Assembly: GCA_017562135.1 (NCBI GenBank)
Contig: QEYB01001046.1
Coordinates: 248,001-312,000 of the forward strand
DNA length: 64,000 nucleotides
From: Dipylidium caninum
Taxonomy: Eukaryota > Platyhelminthes > Cestoda > Cyclophyllidea > Dipylidiidae
Reading direction: 5' to 3'
A program made the position numbers and the translations under genes. Of this stretch, positions 49,801 to 62,773 are shown in pieces. Position 1 is the stretch's first letter. Each line of letters opens with the position of its first letter. Below the pieces are notes generated by a model. It saw only the letters and a list, made by a program, of their open reading frames with translations, ran no database searches and was not told the origin of the DNA.

Positions 49801-51555
49801 CCGTGAATGCAGTCGAATACAAAATCTGCCATGGGAAGTATGACGCTTAGTCTTACTTTGACTGAGTTGTGTCAGCGCGTGTCTCGTACTTGTTTGACGC
49901 CTCGTTTTACCACCTAACCGATGAACCGAATGGAAACAAAGACATTCATAAATAAATCATAGTAAGGTCCACAACCGAGGGGAGGGGGGCTCATGCCCAG
50001 AGGTGTTCCAGTTCCTTCAAACTGCCGCACAGTGGATTAAGGGCGAGCGAGGAAGGCTTGAGAAGCGGTGGTACCAATGACATCTACGAGCAAATAACAC
50101 GTCGTGTCTACCGGAAAGGTTTCAAACCCGCTTCCCATGGCCTGATGGGAGCCGAGGGATGGTAGTGGTGCCACTACCACCGTCCCCCAGTGGGCCTTAT
50201 AAACAAAGCGCGGGTGGTACGGTGGCGGTCGAGCACGGTGGCTGATGTGCCATGATGACTAACTGACTGTAGGCACACATACACACGAGCACCGTGGGTG
50301 CCGCGGCTGGATGGTAAGGAGGCAACCCTGTGGGCATATCATTGTGCCCTGACTCCCCTCACCCCTCTGTCGCCTCCTCCCCCACGCATCCACACCGCAG
50401 GCGGGGAAGAGACACCAGCGCTTGTGTCTGGTCCGTGCTGGATGTAGGCATCGCGACTCCACCTTTCGTCATTCTCGCCCACCTTTTAATGAGGCTGTAG
50501 TTAGTCGGCCAGGTGTGTCAGCCCACCTCGGATCCACACTCGCCTCTTTGTGTAACCTGCCAGAGATACTGTACGGTAAAAGCATGGGATCTCTGGGAAA
50601 CTGACTCCACGAGCGACAGGAACACAACTGCCTGTTCACATAGCCTTATTTTATTTCAACTTTTTTTTGAAGCATGAAACAGTTTGGCCCAGTCTTGTAT
50701 CAATGGTTAAACGCCGACATTGTGATTTGTTTTAAAAGGCTTGGCGAATGGACGAAAAAATAATTTCCTCCGCATTTCAATGGCGCTGAAATACGTTTTA
50801 TTCCTCGTGAAGCGACTGATCCCCTAGGAAGCGAAGATAATCAAGTCGGATGTAAGCACATCCAATTTCTTTTTCAAAGCACACCGTCACGAATGCTGGT
50901 TGCTGTACCCTGTTTTCCCCCTATAAGCGGGGAATTCGACTCCGACTTTCACGCATCCATTGAAGCTATGACAACTGCCTTGAGGTGTTCCCTTCTTCGA
51001 AGCCCCCTCTGAATCGTGGTGGACAGGCTGGCATTCGCTTCTGCTGCGAATGGCGACACGTTTTCCCATATGCTGCGACAGGCATCCTCATTCTTTTGAT
51101 CAGGCACCACGAAGAATTTGAAGATTACTTCCTGGTGGACACATTATGAGAGGATTGGAACTCAATAGTCGTTCGAGTTGTTTGTCCTCTCCGCTGAACG
51201 GTCATGGTCGTCGGCGGAGAAAAAAATTTTCTCCTAAAAAGGAGACACACAACATGGGAGGGAAATTTATGAAACACATGTAAAGCCACACTCCCTAGCG
51301 CATTTTTCCGCCGACTTAGTTAGGTGAATAGTCATTTACGCCGTGGTCCTTTCCGGTCTTCTTCCTCGTCACCGTAAAGGACAGCACCCCATAAAATGCA
51401 CGTGAGCATCCGCCGTTTCCTCGGATTCCTGGAGCAGAGGAAGGGAGAGCGAAAGGGTCGTTCCCCTCCTTTTTTTTATAATTCCTTCTGGACTCTTCAC
51501 AGGGTCCCATGCTTACTGAGATGAGCCGGAAAACGTGTGTCTGTGCTTATAAGGT

Positions 51556-51572
51556 TGTGTGTGTGTGTGTGT
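51556..51572. repeat. (TG)n microsatellite
   Basis: About eight TG units in intergenic sequence. Confidence 0.9.
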
Positions 51573-52383
51573 ATCTTCTTCGCCCCCAATCTAATCATGT
51601 CGTGAGAGAAAATTTAATTAGGACCACCGGAGAGAGTCAGACCACTGATGGGGAAGATTAAAGGGAGGCAAGGAGGACAGGGAGGAGACACGCTCAAAAG
51701 TTGACAGTACTGGGAAAGACTCCTCTGCCTCTCTCCTCACGCTAGGGAAAACACCAACTGACAAGTGGGGAGGACACGAGGGGGAGGGGGGAAGTGACAA
51801 GCCTGGAATGTAAATGGGTGAGTTGTGCGAAGATCCGAGGTGACAAGAGAGCCTTCCACCTCCCACTCCTTCTCGCTCCGTACCCCTTCCTCCACCCGCG
51901 TCTATCAACTTGATGAGACACGCGAATGGACCGATGAATTTTGACTTTTCACTGCGGGGAGGAGGAGGAGGCTAAAAATGGAGTCATGTGTTACGGTGCG
52001 AGAAACACCAGACGCGCGCGGAGGACAGTGCCGTCGTATGGGCTGAAATTTTACCCATAAATTCGTTCAACAGGTCCACTTAAGTGAAGGGGTTGCTTCG
52101 TCTGGCCATCAGTCGAGCAGTCAGCGCTTGTTTTGAGGTGCCCCGAGGCAAGAATAATGGCAGACGCAGAGCAGGGCTGGTGGTAGGCGGCCACACACTC
52201 CCACAGGCATTATCCCGCCTCTGTGCGCGTTAATGCGCTCCACCGCCTGGGGCAGATAAGCGCACACGATAACCGCGGGGAGTGGAAATGCGTTCAGCGA
52301 AATTCGGGAGTGCGTACGCGCTTTCGTGGGTGCGGACGGGCGATCTGGGGTGCCGATAAGCTATCGCACCAGTGTCCACTTCA

Positions 52384-52403
52384 CCGCCGCCGCCGCCGCC
52401 GCC
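52384..52403. repeat. (CCG)n microsatellite
   Basis: Twenty bases of uninterrupted CCG repeat in intergenic sequence; it makes spurious poly-Pro/poly-Ala frames on both strands. Confidence 0.9.
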
Positions 52404-54410
52404 ACCACTATCGCCTGCCTCTCCTCCGCCTCCTCATCCATCTCTCCAGTCCGCGATTGTGGGGATGATGGCGATCTGTGAAAAACGTAACCACTCGTGT
52501 GCATCCATTCCTCTTCTCTTCGCCCGTCGTCTCTCCCGAACCATGATTTATCTCGTGTCGCCCAGTCGCATCTCCCACGTGAGTAAGCACTAATCTTACG
52601 TAAAAATGCAATCCCAAAAGACATACAAGTGGCCACACTTTCTCCCTGTCACTGAATTAGTTAATATGTTGGAAGGTGCATTGTGGTCGTGGTTACTAAA
52701 GTGGCACCTGTGGCTTCATCCCGGTTTTATCACCTGTTCTGCACTGAAGTCAGACTATGGTGAATGGGACAGCGGAGTAGAGAGGCGCCAGACAGACGGG
52801 GTTTGAGAAAATCCAAGTGTCGTGTCCCTAGGTGGCCACAATATGATCGGACAAACGAGTCACTTGGAAACATTAAACCGAGTGGATAAATCTTCCTCTA
52901 AGTGGCCTTTCTTGTGTCGCCGTGCTTAATGTGGCTCTGTTGAGATTAAAGGAAACCGGTTCTGCTGGGTCAGAAGGAACAGCAAGTGTTCTGTACAGGC
53001 ACCGGCGCCTGACCAGGTGACAGCTGTCTAAAATTGACATGCCAGTCTTATTTTTCTAATCAGTTCAGAAATTTGCGGTCTGAGACCATTCAATTCTCTA
53101 TGCTTTTCCCAGTCGCGGTCGAAGTTTGGGACGACTCGTGACACGTCCTCACCTCAGCCCGGGACCGTGGGGTCTCTACCGCAAAAGTGAGTGCCGTGAA
53201 GCTGACGCGAAGGGTAGAATTTAACGACAAGTGTTTAGGAAGTTTTCAAGTCTCTGTGAATTTTCTAGAAGCGCCTGTGCGCTTGACAGGGTATGCTCGA
53301 ATTAACATCTAGAGGCATGTCATTTGAGCGTCCTCACAGTTGTGGATATCTTGCGGCGTTTGACCCACACTCAGAGAGGATTTCGTCGCCTTTCCTTCCA
53401 TTAATGCAGCCCTAACTGCCTCGCCACCCTTCCGTCGGCTGGACGGGTCGCGACGCCATCTGCTTGCACGTTTTCATGATGCATCGAGGCCTACGGCTCA
53501 ACAGGCCTCCTTCCATTGCACCTGACCACTGACGCAAAGAAGTAAGCCAAGCGGGCTAGCGAAACGCATCGGTCCACGTCCTGGTTTACAACCCTTGTTC
53601 GACGGCGCATAACTTATCCCAACAAATAATTTTACGGGACATTTGAGGCATTTTTAAGTTCCACATAAATTCAGCGTTTATAAACACTGTTTGGCAATGC
53701 CTTGTTTATCCTCAAGGCACACAGTTTGCGCGTAAATTATTGGGAAAATTAAATAATGACATCAAAATTTACTGTCGAGGAGCAGTACGATGGATTGGCA
53801 AAGATGATGAGCAAGAAGTTGATTCAAGGCAGAATAATGCTAGCGTCTGCTGGCAAGAATATACTCCATAAAAGCACAACAATCATGACTTTTTAGTAAG
53901 GACATGAGACTCTCTTTGCGAAAGGCCAATCAAATGAAGGTTCCGGTGAAAACCTTAATTTTGATTGGTCGAGGGAAACTCCTGGTTAATCAGATTCACA
54001 TTGCACAAGGATCTTGGATAGGGAGAGAGTAAGCAGAATGATGTTCAACAATTCCAAATACTCCTCCGCTTAAGAAATCTCCCGTGAAAAACATCGAGAC
54101 TTTATGTTTTTCTGTGGTAGAATGAGCGAGGTGAGAATGGAAAACGGCATCCCGAAGAACTTAACCTATGTGAGGTTGTAGATCAAGCTACAGGAAAAAG
54201 GAAAAAACCTACATCAACATACAAAAGCTGACGGTCCATTAACACTGGCAAAAGCTTGGCAAAACCGCCGAGCTTAGGGTGTCGGCAAACATAAAAGTCC
54301 TAACGAGATGCGTTTTTCCCGAACGAACACTGCGATAAAGGGAAGGCGAGCAAGAAGACAATAAAAGGAGCCAAAGAGGCAGCTGTTCTTCGCAGATTCT
54401 CACTTCGGCG

Positions 54411-54426
54411 AGAGAGAGAGAGAGAG
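54411..54426. repeat. (AG)n microsatellite
   Basis: Eight AG units, about 600 bases upstream of the protocadherin start codon; GA runs of this type can sit in promoters, but no function is shown here. Confidence 0.9.
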
Positions 54427-55024
54427 TAAAACTCTTTCGCATGGGCTGTTGACGCGTATTCCTGGGCCTCGGGGCTGCGAGGTGAAGGGGAGTATATTTG
54501 GACGAGGTGTAAACATTCCCATGGGGCGAGACCCCCGACTCGCGATTGCATGAACTGTCTTCCCAGTCGTAAACACTTCCCCGCTGCCTCGCCGGCGGTC
54601 GGAGAGAGACAGAGGTACAAATGTGACAATGTCGTTGACCGAGAACGTAGTTTAAACAGCAAATCGTACAGATTGCAGTTGTTGTTTCCTATGTGAATCG
54701 TGAATTGTTGGTTCTGATCGTGGCACAACCCTCATTGGAATGTGGCTTCTAGTTTGTATCTGCTTCGTGCGTCTCCATAGTCTCTGTGTAAGCATCAGCG
54801 ACAGCTTGCAGCAGCCCTCACTTATCCTCAGAGCGGGTGGGAAGTTAGGAGTAATTGGAACATCCGAGAATATGTGAAACATGCTAGAGCAACATTTACC
54901 TTGTGAAGACCTTCTCCGCGATTTTCCCCCCTTTCAACATTCAGATGACACGTTTTACAGTAGAAACAGTGTTTTATGATGCTATCACTTCCTTTCAGAT
55001 AAGGACGATAACTTCGTCAGAAGC

Positions 55025-58000
55025 ATGGCGCCAACAGCACAAACACCATTCAGCGTATTCCTCGGCCTCTTCTTCCTTGTCGCCGCCGCGGGAGGCGAGG
55101 TGCTGGAGCTGCTAATGGGCGAGGAAATGCCCATCGGCTCAATGATTGTAGACTTGCGCACACTCATTTCAAAGGGCGGGAAGTTCTCGGACTCGCATTG
55201 GGCCACTTTTAAGTCTCTGGGCTCCGACGATATTGGAAACCGTCTAGTTGAGGTAAGTGGCGAATCCGCGTCAAGTTGCACCTGACTTTGTCCTAACTCT
55301 CTGTAATTCACTAAGTATTCTATGCATGTATTTGAAGGTTACAGTGGCAGAGACGACTGTTACTAGTGTTTTTACCTAATCCATCCTTATACGCGAACCT
55401 TTAACCAGCTGCAGACGCACTTAGTTGCTGTTGCAAAAGGTGGATGCCCTGGATAGAGTTACAAATAAACACATTAACCCAAAACACGCCAGATTTACAA
55501 TATATGAGTTGGAAATATTGCAAGGCAGCCAGGTAAATGAGCCGAACTGTTGTGGAAAAGTGTGAAATATTCGGTCTAGAGTCTCTCGTCTTGTAAATCA
55601 GCTCGCAGATGAAGCATGTTGGTGTGGAAGTCGCTCCACGGAAGTCTTCCTCCGGTTATTTGGTGTTTTAGGTCACTCAAGAGGGCAAACTCCTGGTGAG
55701 CCATCGGATTGACAGGGAAAAGCTCTGTCCTCTCTACCCCCTCTCCATGCTGCCCGGATCCCAAACCACCTATGGCGGTCCCTCGTCCGGCGCCTTCACT
55801 TTCCCCGCGCAACCGAGTCTCTCCACCGGATTGGCGAGTAACGGTCAGTGCGTCTTCACTCTCCGTGTCGCCGTCATGGAGAAGGGGGAGACCGCCAGTC
55901 CACTCAGCCCGCCCACTGTTTATCAGCTACGGATAACCGTGCTCGATGTCAACGACCAGGCCCCCTTCTGGCCGGAGAATCTACAACGTCATGTAATCGA
56001 GTTTCGTGACGGTGATCCGCCGGGAAAACGACAGTCCCTGCCGCTAGCCATTGATCTGGATCAAGGAGAGAATGCTCGAATCACCTACAGCATTGAACAG
56101 GACCCGGACGATGATTCCACCTCGGAAGGATGGAATATGCTCCCCTTTAAACTTATCCACGATCAGTCGGAGGGCAGTCTTTATCTCCAAACGGAACGGG
56201 AAATCGACCACGAAGTAACCAGCTCGTATAAGCTCATTCTGAAAGCGATTGACGGATCAGACAAGGGTTTGCCTGACTCTATGCTCGCGGACCGATTCCT
56301 ACGACAGCACACTTCAACCCTCGGTTTGACAGTTGTGGTGCAAGACATAAACGACAATGATCCCAAGTTCACCCAGCCCGTGTTCACCACGGATCGTTCG
56401 GTGTCAGAGGCGACACCAGTGGGATCTGTGATCCTTCGGCTAAAAGCCACTGACGCTGATTCTGGAGAAAATGGAGCCTTCCACTTTGGATTTGCTCCCA
56501 ATGTCGGCTGGAGGTCCGTCGACATGTTAGCCCAACATCTCTTCGATGTACAACCGAACGGAAATGTGGTTGTGCGTTACCCTCTCGACGTTGATCGTCA
56601 GTGGAAATTGGTGCAAGACTTGAAGAAGAGTTCCAACGCTGGAGTCTTTGGCAACGACAACAGGAAAGGCATGGAATTCAGCTTCAAGGTGGTGGTGGTG
56701 GACGAGGCCGACTCCCGATACGCCAGATCCTCCGAGGCTACGGTGAATATTGTTGTCATGGACGAGAACGACGAGGCACCGGTCATTGAAGTTATGCGAC
56801 CTACGACTTCCAGTGAATGTGTAAAGTCCTTGGGTAAACCGTCTGGAATTAATGTCGCAAGGTCTTCCACTCAAACGTCATATGCGTGTGTCTTTGAAAA
56901 TGCTCCCGTTGATACCTTCGTTGCAACTATTCAGGTAATCTTTCTAAGTTCATCTCCAACGCTACATGAGCTGTTTGAGGCAGAGTGGAGTATTCGTGCG
57001 TGGAGATCATTCACTTGACTCTTCAAGTCATTTTAACGCCACCTACCGTGATTTCAGTGGAATTCTGAGAACCCTCTTCTCTAATTAGGTCTTCGTAAGG
57101 CGCTGCTGACCTTATGCGTCTGGCAGTCGTCGTTGGGGAAAGGGAGGGAAACTTTTTCGACTTGAATGAAGGCGTTAGTCCAGATGCCGGTTCCGCGCCT
57201 GATCTGAGGCAGTAAGCAAAACAGGGAAACATGGAGGTTTCTCACCTGCACGCAGATCTCAAATAAGCTTCACCCTCAACTTTCTCGACTTTGCTGACCA
57301 TGACACTGCGATTTATGTAACCCCTCTAACCTGCCAAGCCACTCGTCACACGATTTTAAAGAGAAGAAAAAAGAATCTGCTACTCCATAGTCACGTGGAG
57401 CCCTGAAAGCGGCGTTAGGGCTGGTGGTGTCAGTGACCGCTGTAGAAAGGCGACGACCACAGAAAGAAGGAGCTATTAGGCGCCATTGGATCTGCGAATA
57501 CGCGCCCAAGGACAAAAAAAATGTCCACCTTACTGGATAACGCCGAGAGGCTTATCGTCATAATCACTATTTTTAATCGGTGCAGTTTGTCATTCGCTCA
57601 ATCAGGTGGAAGATTTGGCTCCACTGGAGCCGAGTGCATGACCAGCTCTCATTCCGGTTGCCTTCGAAGAGGGTCCACATTAGTAAAAGGGGATCCAGCA
57701 GTCAAAAGGTAGAATACTTGTCGTCTGAGGTTACCACCGCCTCATGCCTGCTAAAGGATAAAGGCGAAAATTGTGGACCGAGCGGTTGCATAACTCTCAC
57801 CGGCATCGCATTGCATCGCATCTCAGCATATGCCACCCCAAACTAATCGTGGGGAATAGGGCAATGCGCCGGTTTTTAATGGCATCATTAATTATGGCCA
57901 CACACTCGTTCACCACCTTCGTCTCCCGCTCTCCCCCCCCGTGTGTGTGCGCATGAGAGATTTTTCTTTTCTGGGTCCAGGGAAAGACCCATACAAGCGT

Positions 58001-61000
58001 ATTTGGGCTTTTTTTAGTTTACTATGTATTTAGACGCCTTAATGATAGGGGAAATGGAGGCTGAGCGCGTGGAACACCAACTCAGGGTGCTTTAGGACGA
58101 TCCTACCATTTAGTCGGGAAGAAGTAGGTGGATCTACGGGTAAAATGATTAAAGATGGGAACTGCTCAATTGAAAAATAGTTGAAAAATAGGCAGTTAAT
58201 GTGATAAACGACGCCATATTCTATTATTTTAGGTGAGTGACCTGGACTTTCGCGGAGAAGATGAACACGAATGTGCATTGGACAATAAGAACTTCAGTCT
58301 GATTGCTGAAGAGCACGCCAACACACGACTGTCTGCTAATCAACTCTCCCAGGTCTTTAATAGTCAAGCTTTGAAGGATCCAATTGTCTCCCAGTACGCC
58401 ATTTTAACGGCCACCACATTGGATCGTGAAGCCACCCCGTTTCAACAGATCCAAATTCTCTGTACCGATCGTGTCAGTCATCAGACTGTCCACAATATCA
58501 CCGTCCTCATAGGCGACATTAACGATCATAAGCCACACTTTACACAAGAAGTGATGACCTATCAGGTTCCGGAGAATTCCCCTCCTGGAACTATTCTCAA
58601 ACCCTTGTCCTTTGGACTAACGCGGAATACTGTGGCCTTAGCCACTGACGCCGATGTGGGGAAAAATGGAATGGTGAAGTATAGTTTTGTTGAAGGTTCC
58701 AGGGCCTCTGAAAACTTCTCCATCGATCCCTTCACTGCCGCCATCTCGACTCGAATTCCATTCGACCGAGAAGCGAACGCAAAGTACGTTTTAAATATTT
58801 TAGCAGTCGATCAGGCCGACAATGAGAATGCTCTGACGGGGACTGGAACTGTGGAAGTCGTGGTGTTGGACGTTAATGACAATCCACCGATATTTGCGCA
58901 GGAGACATATACTTTCCAGATAGCGGAGAACCTGCCTCGTGGAACTCGTGTTGGGCAGGTGACTGCCTTCGATCTCGACGATCAAGGTCCAGTTTCTTAC
59001 TACCTTAGCAATGATCGTGATGCCCTAGTCTTCCAAATTGACAGAACATCGGGCGAACTATTCACAAGAAGACCGCTTGATCGCGAAGACCAATCCAATT
59101 ACACCTTCAAGGTGCTCGTTCGTGACTTCTCAACTGCGAGCGGTGGCGGGGAGAAGAAGACGTACACAGCAACTGCTGCGGTGACAGTCATACTTGAGGA
59201 TGAAAATGACAATTCTCCCGTTTTCATCCTCCCTAATGCCACAGCCAATACCCTCACAGTGGCGGTTAGTCAGACACTTGGCCACAAACTCGCTGTCATA
59301 ATTGCCAACGACGTAGATGAGGGCGACAATGGCCGCATATCATACAAGATAAAGGCGGGCAATTCGCTCAACCTCTTCAGCATCGATCCCCAGTCAGGCC
59401 TCCTCTTTCTCGCCGATTCATTGTCCCGCTTTAACGAGGCCGGCAACAACTCAACCAGCGATGAGGCCACGGCGGCTCGGGCCCTGCAGCTATCCACCCA
59501 GCCGACAGTCCATGTGATTACCTTAGAGGCCTGTGACTGCGGTGTGGAGCCTCGGTGTACCGTCTCGCCGAACCTTCGGATCCACGTACAACCAGAACGA
59601 AGTTATAGGGGTGGCGAGCGAGGGCGGTGGTGGTGGCGTGGGCGGTGGCGGGGTTGAACAGAATAGATTTGCAGATGCTCCTCAAAACCCCGATGTGGCA
59701 GTGCACCATGCGGAGGGCGATGGGGTGGCAGGAGACGAGAGGCCCACCGAATGGAATGGCATGAAAGCCTCCTCCACCCATGTCACCGCCAGCGGGCTCC
59801 GCGGGTGGTCTAGTGGCTCCAATGAAATCATCATCATTTGTATGTCGGTGCTCTTTGTCATTCTCCTGGTGGCAATTCTCTCCCTCACCCTCCTGCTACG
59901 CAACTGTAGGATCGGACCGGTCAAGCAAATGTCCGGTAAGTGTATCCTTCTGTCCAAGCTCAGACGATAGTGATGAAAAGTTCATACATCGGGGCTCAAA
60001 GAGCCCAGTATAACGGTGGACAAGACCATCCCACGTTACCGTATCTGAAGATGAGGCATTTGCCATTAGGCCAGGGCGGAGTAGATGGCAGCCGTTGAAT
60101 CAGATAAGGCTCGCATGAAGAATTGCAGTCCGCTGTCGAGTGGCCACTCTGCACTGAAAAAAAGAACGTAACTCATCAGACCTGCGTCTGCGGACTGCAT
60201 AAAAAGTTCACGATGGGGCATAAACTCTTCCAGATATCTGATTGAACGGGGCATATCTACGCAGTGGTGGGCGGACTTGTTGAAGGCACGGACAAAATAT
60301 GTCGCTGCATCCGAATATTCCTGCCACCGTGGCATTCAGCGTTTAAAGTCTAGGCCAAATGTTCATGCGGGAGGTCGCACTACCCTTTCAGACCTCCAGA
60401 CACAGTAAGTTGATGGTCGAATCTGTTGATGTGGAAACTCCTCCAAACTGGTAATGGTGTCTCTCGCTGAGGTGAACGCAAACTGGGCGCCCCAGACATT
60501 CAACACTGGGTAGTTAGGAGGACATTAGGTATTTGCCTCACCTGTCTTGCAGTATCGGCCACACAACGAAGCCTGAATCGTTCCAAAACGCCCACCTATC
60601 TGGGCACTCTGCCATCACCTCAGTCTGGAGGCGAGATTGTGGAAGCCGAGGTTGGTGCGTTCGCGGGTGCTTTACCACCACCACTGGCAGCAGGCAGCGG
60701 AGGCGAGGCCGGAGCTGTTGGGGTGATGCAAAGTCGATCTGAGATGATCCTTTGTCGACGGGCCAATGGAAATATACTGCCTCAAAGCCAGTCGGTTTTC
60801 GAGATGCCCAAATCGCTGACTCAGGAGTTCACCACCTTCGTCCCAGCCGGTCATGAGGCCTTCCAACCGGTCTGTAAAAAACCAGGCAACGCTGCTCGGA
60901 GCGCTGACCTTCTTCTCCCCGTCAAATATGCTCGCGTTCCCAACAACAAGGAGGTAAGGGTTTGCTGGCCCGTCCCTGTAGGCAAAGGAAAGTACCGTAG

Positions 61001-61401
61001 GCACGCGCTAAGCGTATCATCACGCAGATGTTTGAGATTTGTGGGGAGGAACTATGCAAAACGGAGCTTAACATGGATGTTCTTAGGCTGAGGAAAATGA
61101 TTTTTCGGCCAACTTAGAACTCCAAGGTTGGAGTTTTAATGCCCGGAAGACAGAGTGTGGTAGAGACAGTGGCCCCTTAATGGGATATATCGGTGACGGA
61201 TCCTTCACACACGACCCATGTTAATTTTCTCAGCCTAAAATAAACAATTGTGGAGGGAATTTAGTTGCCATGCCTCCTGTCGCCTCTGTTTAGTCCAATT
61301 TTACTACCCTTTTGTTTAGATTGCCTCGCAGGGCCAAGTTGTCGACAAGATTTTTGTCAGTCACCCCTACGCAGTGCCCCGAAACGAGGCCGTCTGCTAC
61401 G
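55025..61401 (+). CDS. Protocadherin with seven cadherin repeats and one membrane segment
   Basis: Calcium-dependent cell-adhesion receptor at the plasma membrane. Exons: 55025-55252, 55672-56934, 58233-59935 (with a frame break near 59562-59600), 60553-60953, 61320-61401; over 1,220 residues to this point. It starts with a signal peptide (MAPTAQTPFSVFLGLFFLVA) and an EC1 typical of protocadherins (VLELLMGEEMPIGSMI, HRIDREKLC). Six inter-repeat calcium motifs follow at about residues 170, 300, 440, 590, 710 and 820: LDVNDQAPF, QDINDNDPKF, MDENDEAPVI, GDINDHKPHF, LDVNDNPPIF, EDENDNSPVF. These define seven EC domains, as in delta-1 protocadherins. A Gly-rich juxtamembrane stretch leads to the membrane segment IIIICMSVLFVILLVAILSL and a basic RNCR stop-transfer. 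The cytoplasmic part is Ser/Pro/Gly-rich without a catenin-binding motif I recognise. The 3' end continues past 61401. Confidence 0.9.
59562..59595 (+). other. Frame break before the protocadherin membrane segment
   Basis: The EC7 frame runs to RCTVSPNLRIHVQ and would stop at 59657, while the membrane segment is in the frame shifted by one. A 34-base intron here (gtctcg...accag) would join the frames in phase 0, in line with other 29-35 base introns in this window, but it would delete the last EC7 strand. One surplus base near the CC at 59591-59592 explains the break equally well and keeps that strand. Confidence 0.5.
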
Positions 61402-61426
61402 GTGAGTGTGGCCCCACGGCCCCAAA

Positions 61427-61468
61427 TGCAGGCGCACTGGTGCCAACTGCAGGCGCACTGGTGCCAAC
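61427..61468. repeat. Two perfect 21-base tandem copies after a donor site
   Basis: The unit starting tgcaggcgcactggtgcc occurs at 61427-61447 and 61448-61468. It lies just inside the intron following the exon 61320-61401. If the intron were retained the frame stays open and the repeat reads GALVPTA twice, but the gtgagt donor at 61402 is strong. Confidence 0.9.
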
Positions 61469-62037
61469 TTTCTGTAGGAAATTTATAAAATTTGCCTCAA
61501 CTTGGTGGGGAAAAGTGGGAATTCTCGCTTTTCGGCCTTCCGCTGTCCGCGGGGGCCAGTGCAGCTAGTGATCATGATAAAATAGGGAAACTACTAGTAA
61601 TCTCCCACTAAGATGCTCAACTTATGTCTCTGAGTTTAAAACAGCTATAAAATTACTAAAATGAATGAAGAGGAGGAGGAGAGTTGGGCCAAAATGCTGC
61701 ACCACTTTAAATAAAACTGTCAGTCAAAGAGGGGGAGTGGGAACAAGCAGATGGATCCCGGAGGAATTTGAGCTTCCTCATGGAAGGCTACCAAATAGGG
61801 GACATAAGTTTATAGAGTCCTCAATCTGAAGGCCCCACTGGCCATCAACGACAACGACAGGTGAAAGACGCGATTGGGTGAACATGAACTCCTTTTGCGA
61901 GGAGTGGAGAGGGCGGAACAGAAGAGAAAGGCCACACTGCACTAATTGGTGGAGCAAGCAAGTCAAAGCTCCCCTCGACCTCGGGCACAACGGTATGAAG
62001 GAGAAATGGAGACGGCGGCTATCTTGCACATGCCTGC

Positions 62038-62071
62038 CCTCCTCCTCCTCCTCCTCCTCCTCCTCCTCCTT
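62038..62071. repeat. (CCT)n microsatellite
   Basis: About eleven CCT/CTC units in presumed intron sequence of the protocadherin gene; on the minus strand it makes a spurious poly-Glu frame. Confidence 0.9.
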
Positions 62072-62479
62072 GTAATGGGCAGACATGCAGCGGCTACAGG
62101 GTTACAACTGCGGGTGTGAGTGTGAATGCGTATGTGTGCGCAGAAGTCACGCAAACAGTTGATATTTATGGACGGTGGTGGAGAAAGACGCCACTCCATC
62201 CGCCCCGCCCCCTTCCACAGCCAGTACTCCTTTTCGGCCATGATGTATGTGCGGTTTGGAAGGAAACACACATACACGGGACTTCACAGAGAGTCCGAGT
62301 CTTCGTTCTACATGCTAATGAGATAGATGCGATGGCAACGCTAACTGCATCCGCCCTTTTTACATTTGGACTGAGATTTTTTGCCGCATCACCCTACATC
62401 CAAAGCTTCATTCAGTTTGAAGCTTGTTTCATTCCGCATTTAAGGTAAAATTAGAGTTTGCGCGGATGCGTTGTCACAG

Positions 62480-62730
62480 TCGTGAGGCAGTGGTGGATCT
62501 ACTCCACCAGTCCGTGGTCAAATCTGACTTACATGCGCCATATTCGCAGTTCTACTCTGTCTGGAAGTGGACAAGGTCAAAGGCTGTCACGAATGATGCA
62601 ACAAGTGCCCCTAACGCACTTTCTGCCTTGGTCCTCTCCTCCACACTCCTCCTCTTTGCAGCGAGAGACGCCCTCACTAGAGCCCGGGACGGCGACAGAG
62701 CGCCGGAAGAAAGGCGGTGAAATTCGGTAG
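62480..62730 (+). CDS. Possible C-terminal exon of the protocadherin
   Basis: A frame open to TAG at 62728-62730 encodes a Ser/Arg/Pro-rich sequence (SGSGQGQRLSRMMQQV, then SSPPHSSSLQRETPSLEPG and a basic end), plausible for a protocadherin cytoplasmic tail. An AG at 62478-62479 would accept the phase-1 donor at 61401, but its polypyrimidine context is poor and another exon may intervene. The frame has no recognisable family motif, so this is a tentative call. Confidence 0.4.
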
Positions 62731-62757
62731 TTGTGAAGAAGTGAAGGCCGACTGTTT

Positions 62758-62773
62758 GGGGGGGGGGGGGGGG
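62758..62773. repeat. G16 homopolymer
   Basis: Sixteen consecutive G. The exact length in an assembly is unreliable for such runs. Confidence 0.85.

Larger units (their letters stand above)
46835..55024. other. Intergenic region without supported genes
   Basis: About 8.2 kb between USP and the protocadherin. Open frames such as 47886-48221, 49329-49739 and 51618-51908 (-) have no recognisable motif and no splice context. Base composition by eye is richer in G+C than the AT-rich Shark introns, with purine-rich blocks at 51640-51970, a (TG)n run, a (CCG)n run and an (AG)n run. The last kilobases probably hold the protocadherin promoter and 5' UTR. Confidence 0.55.
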
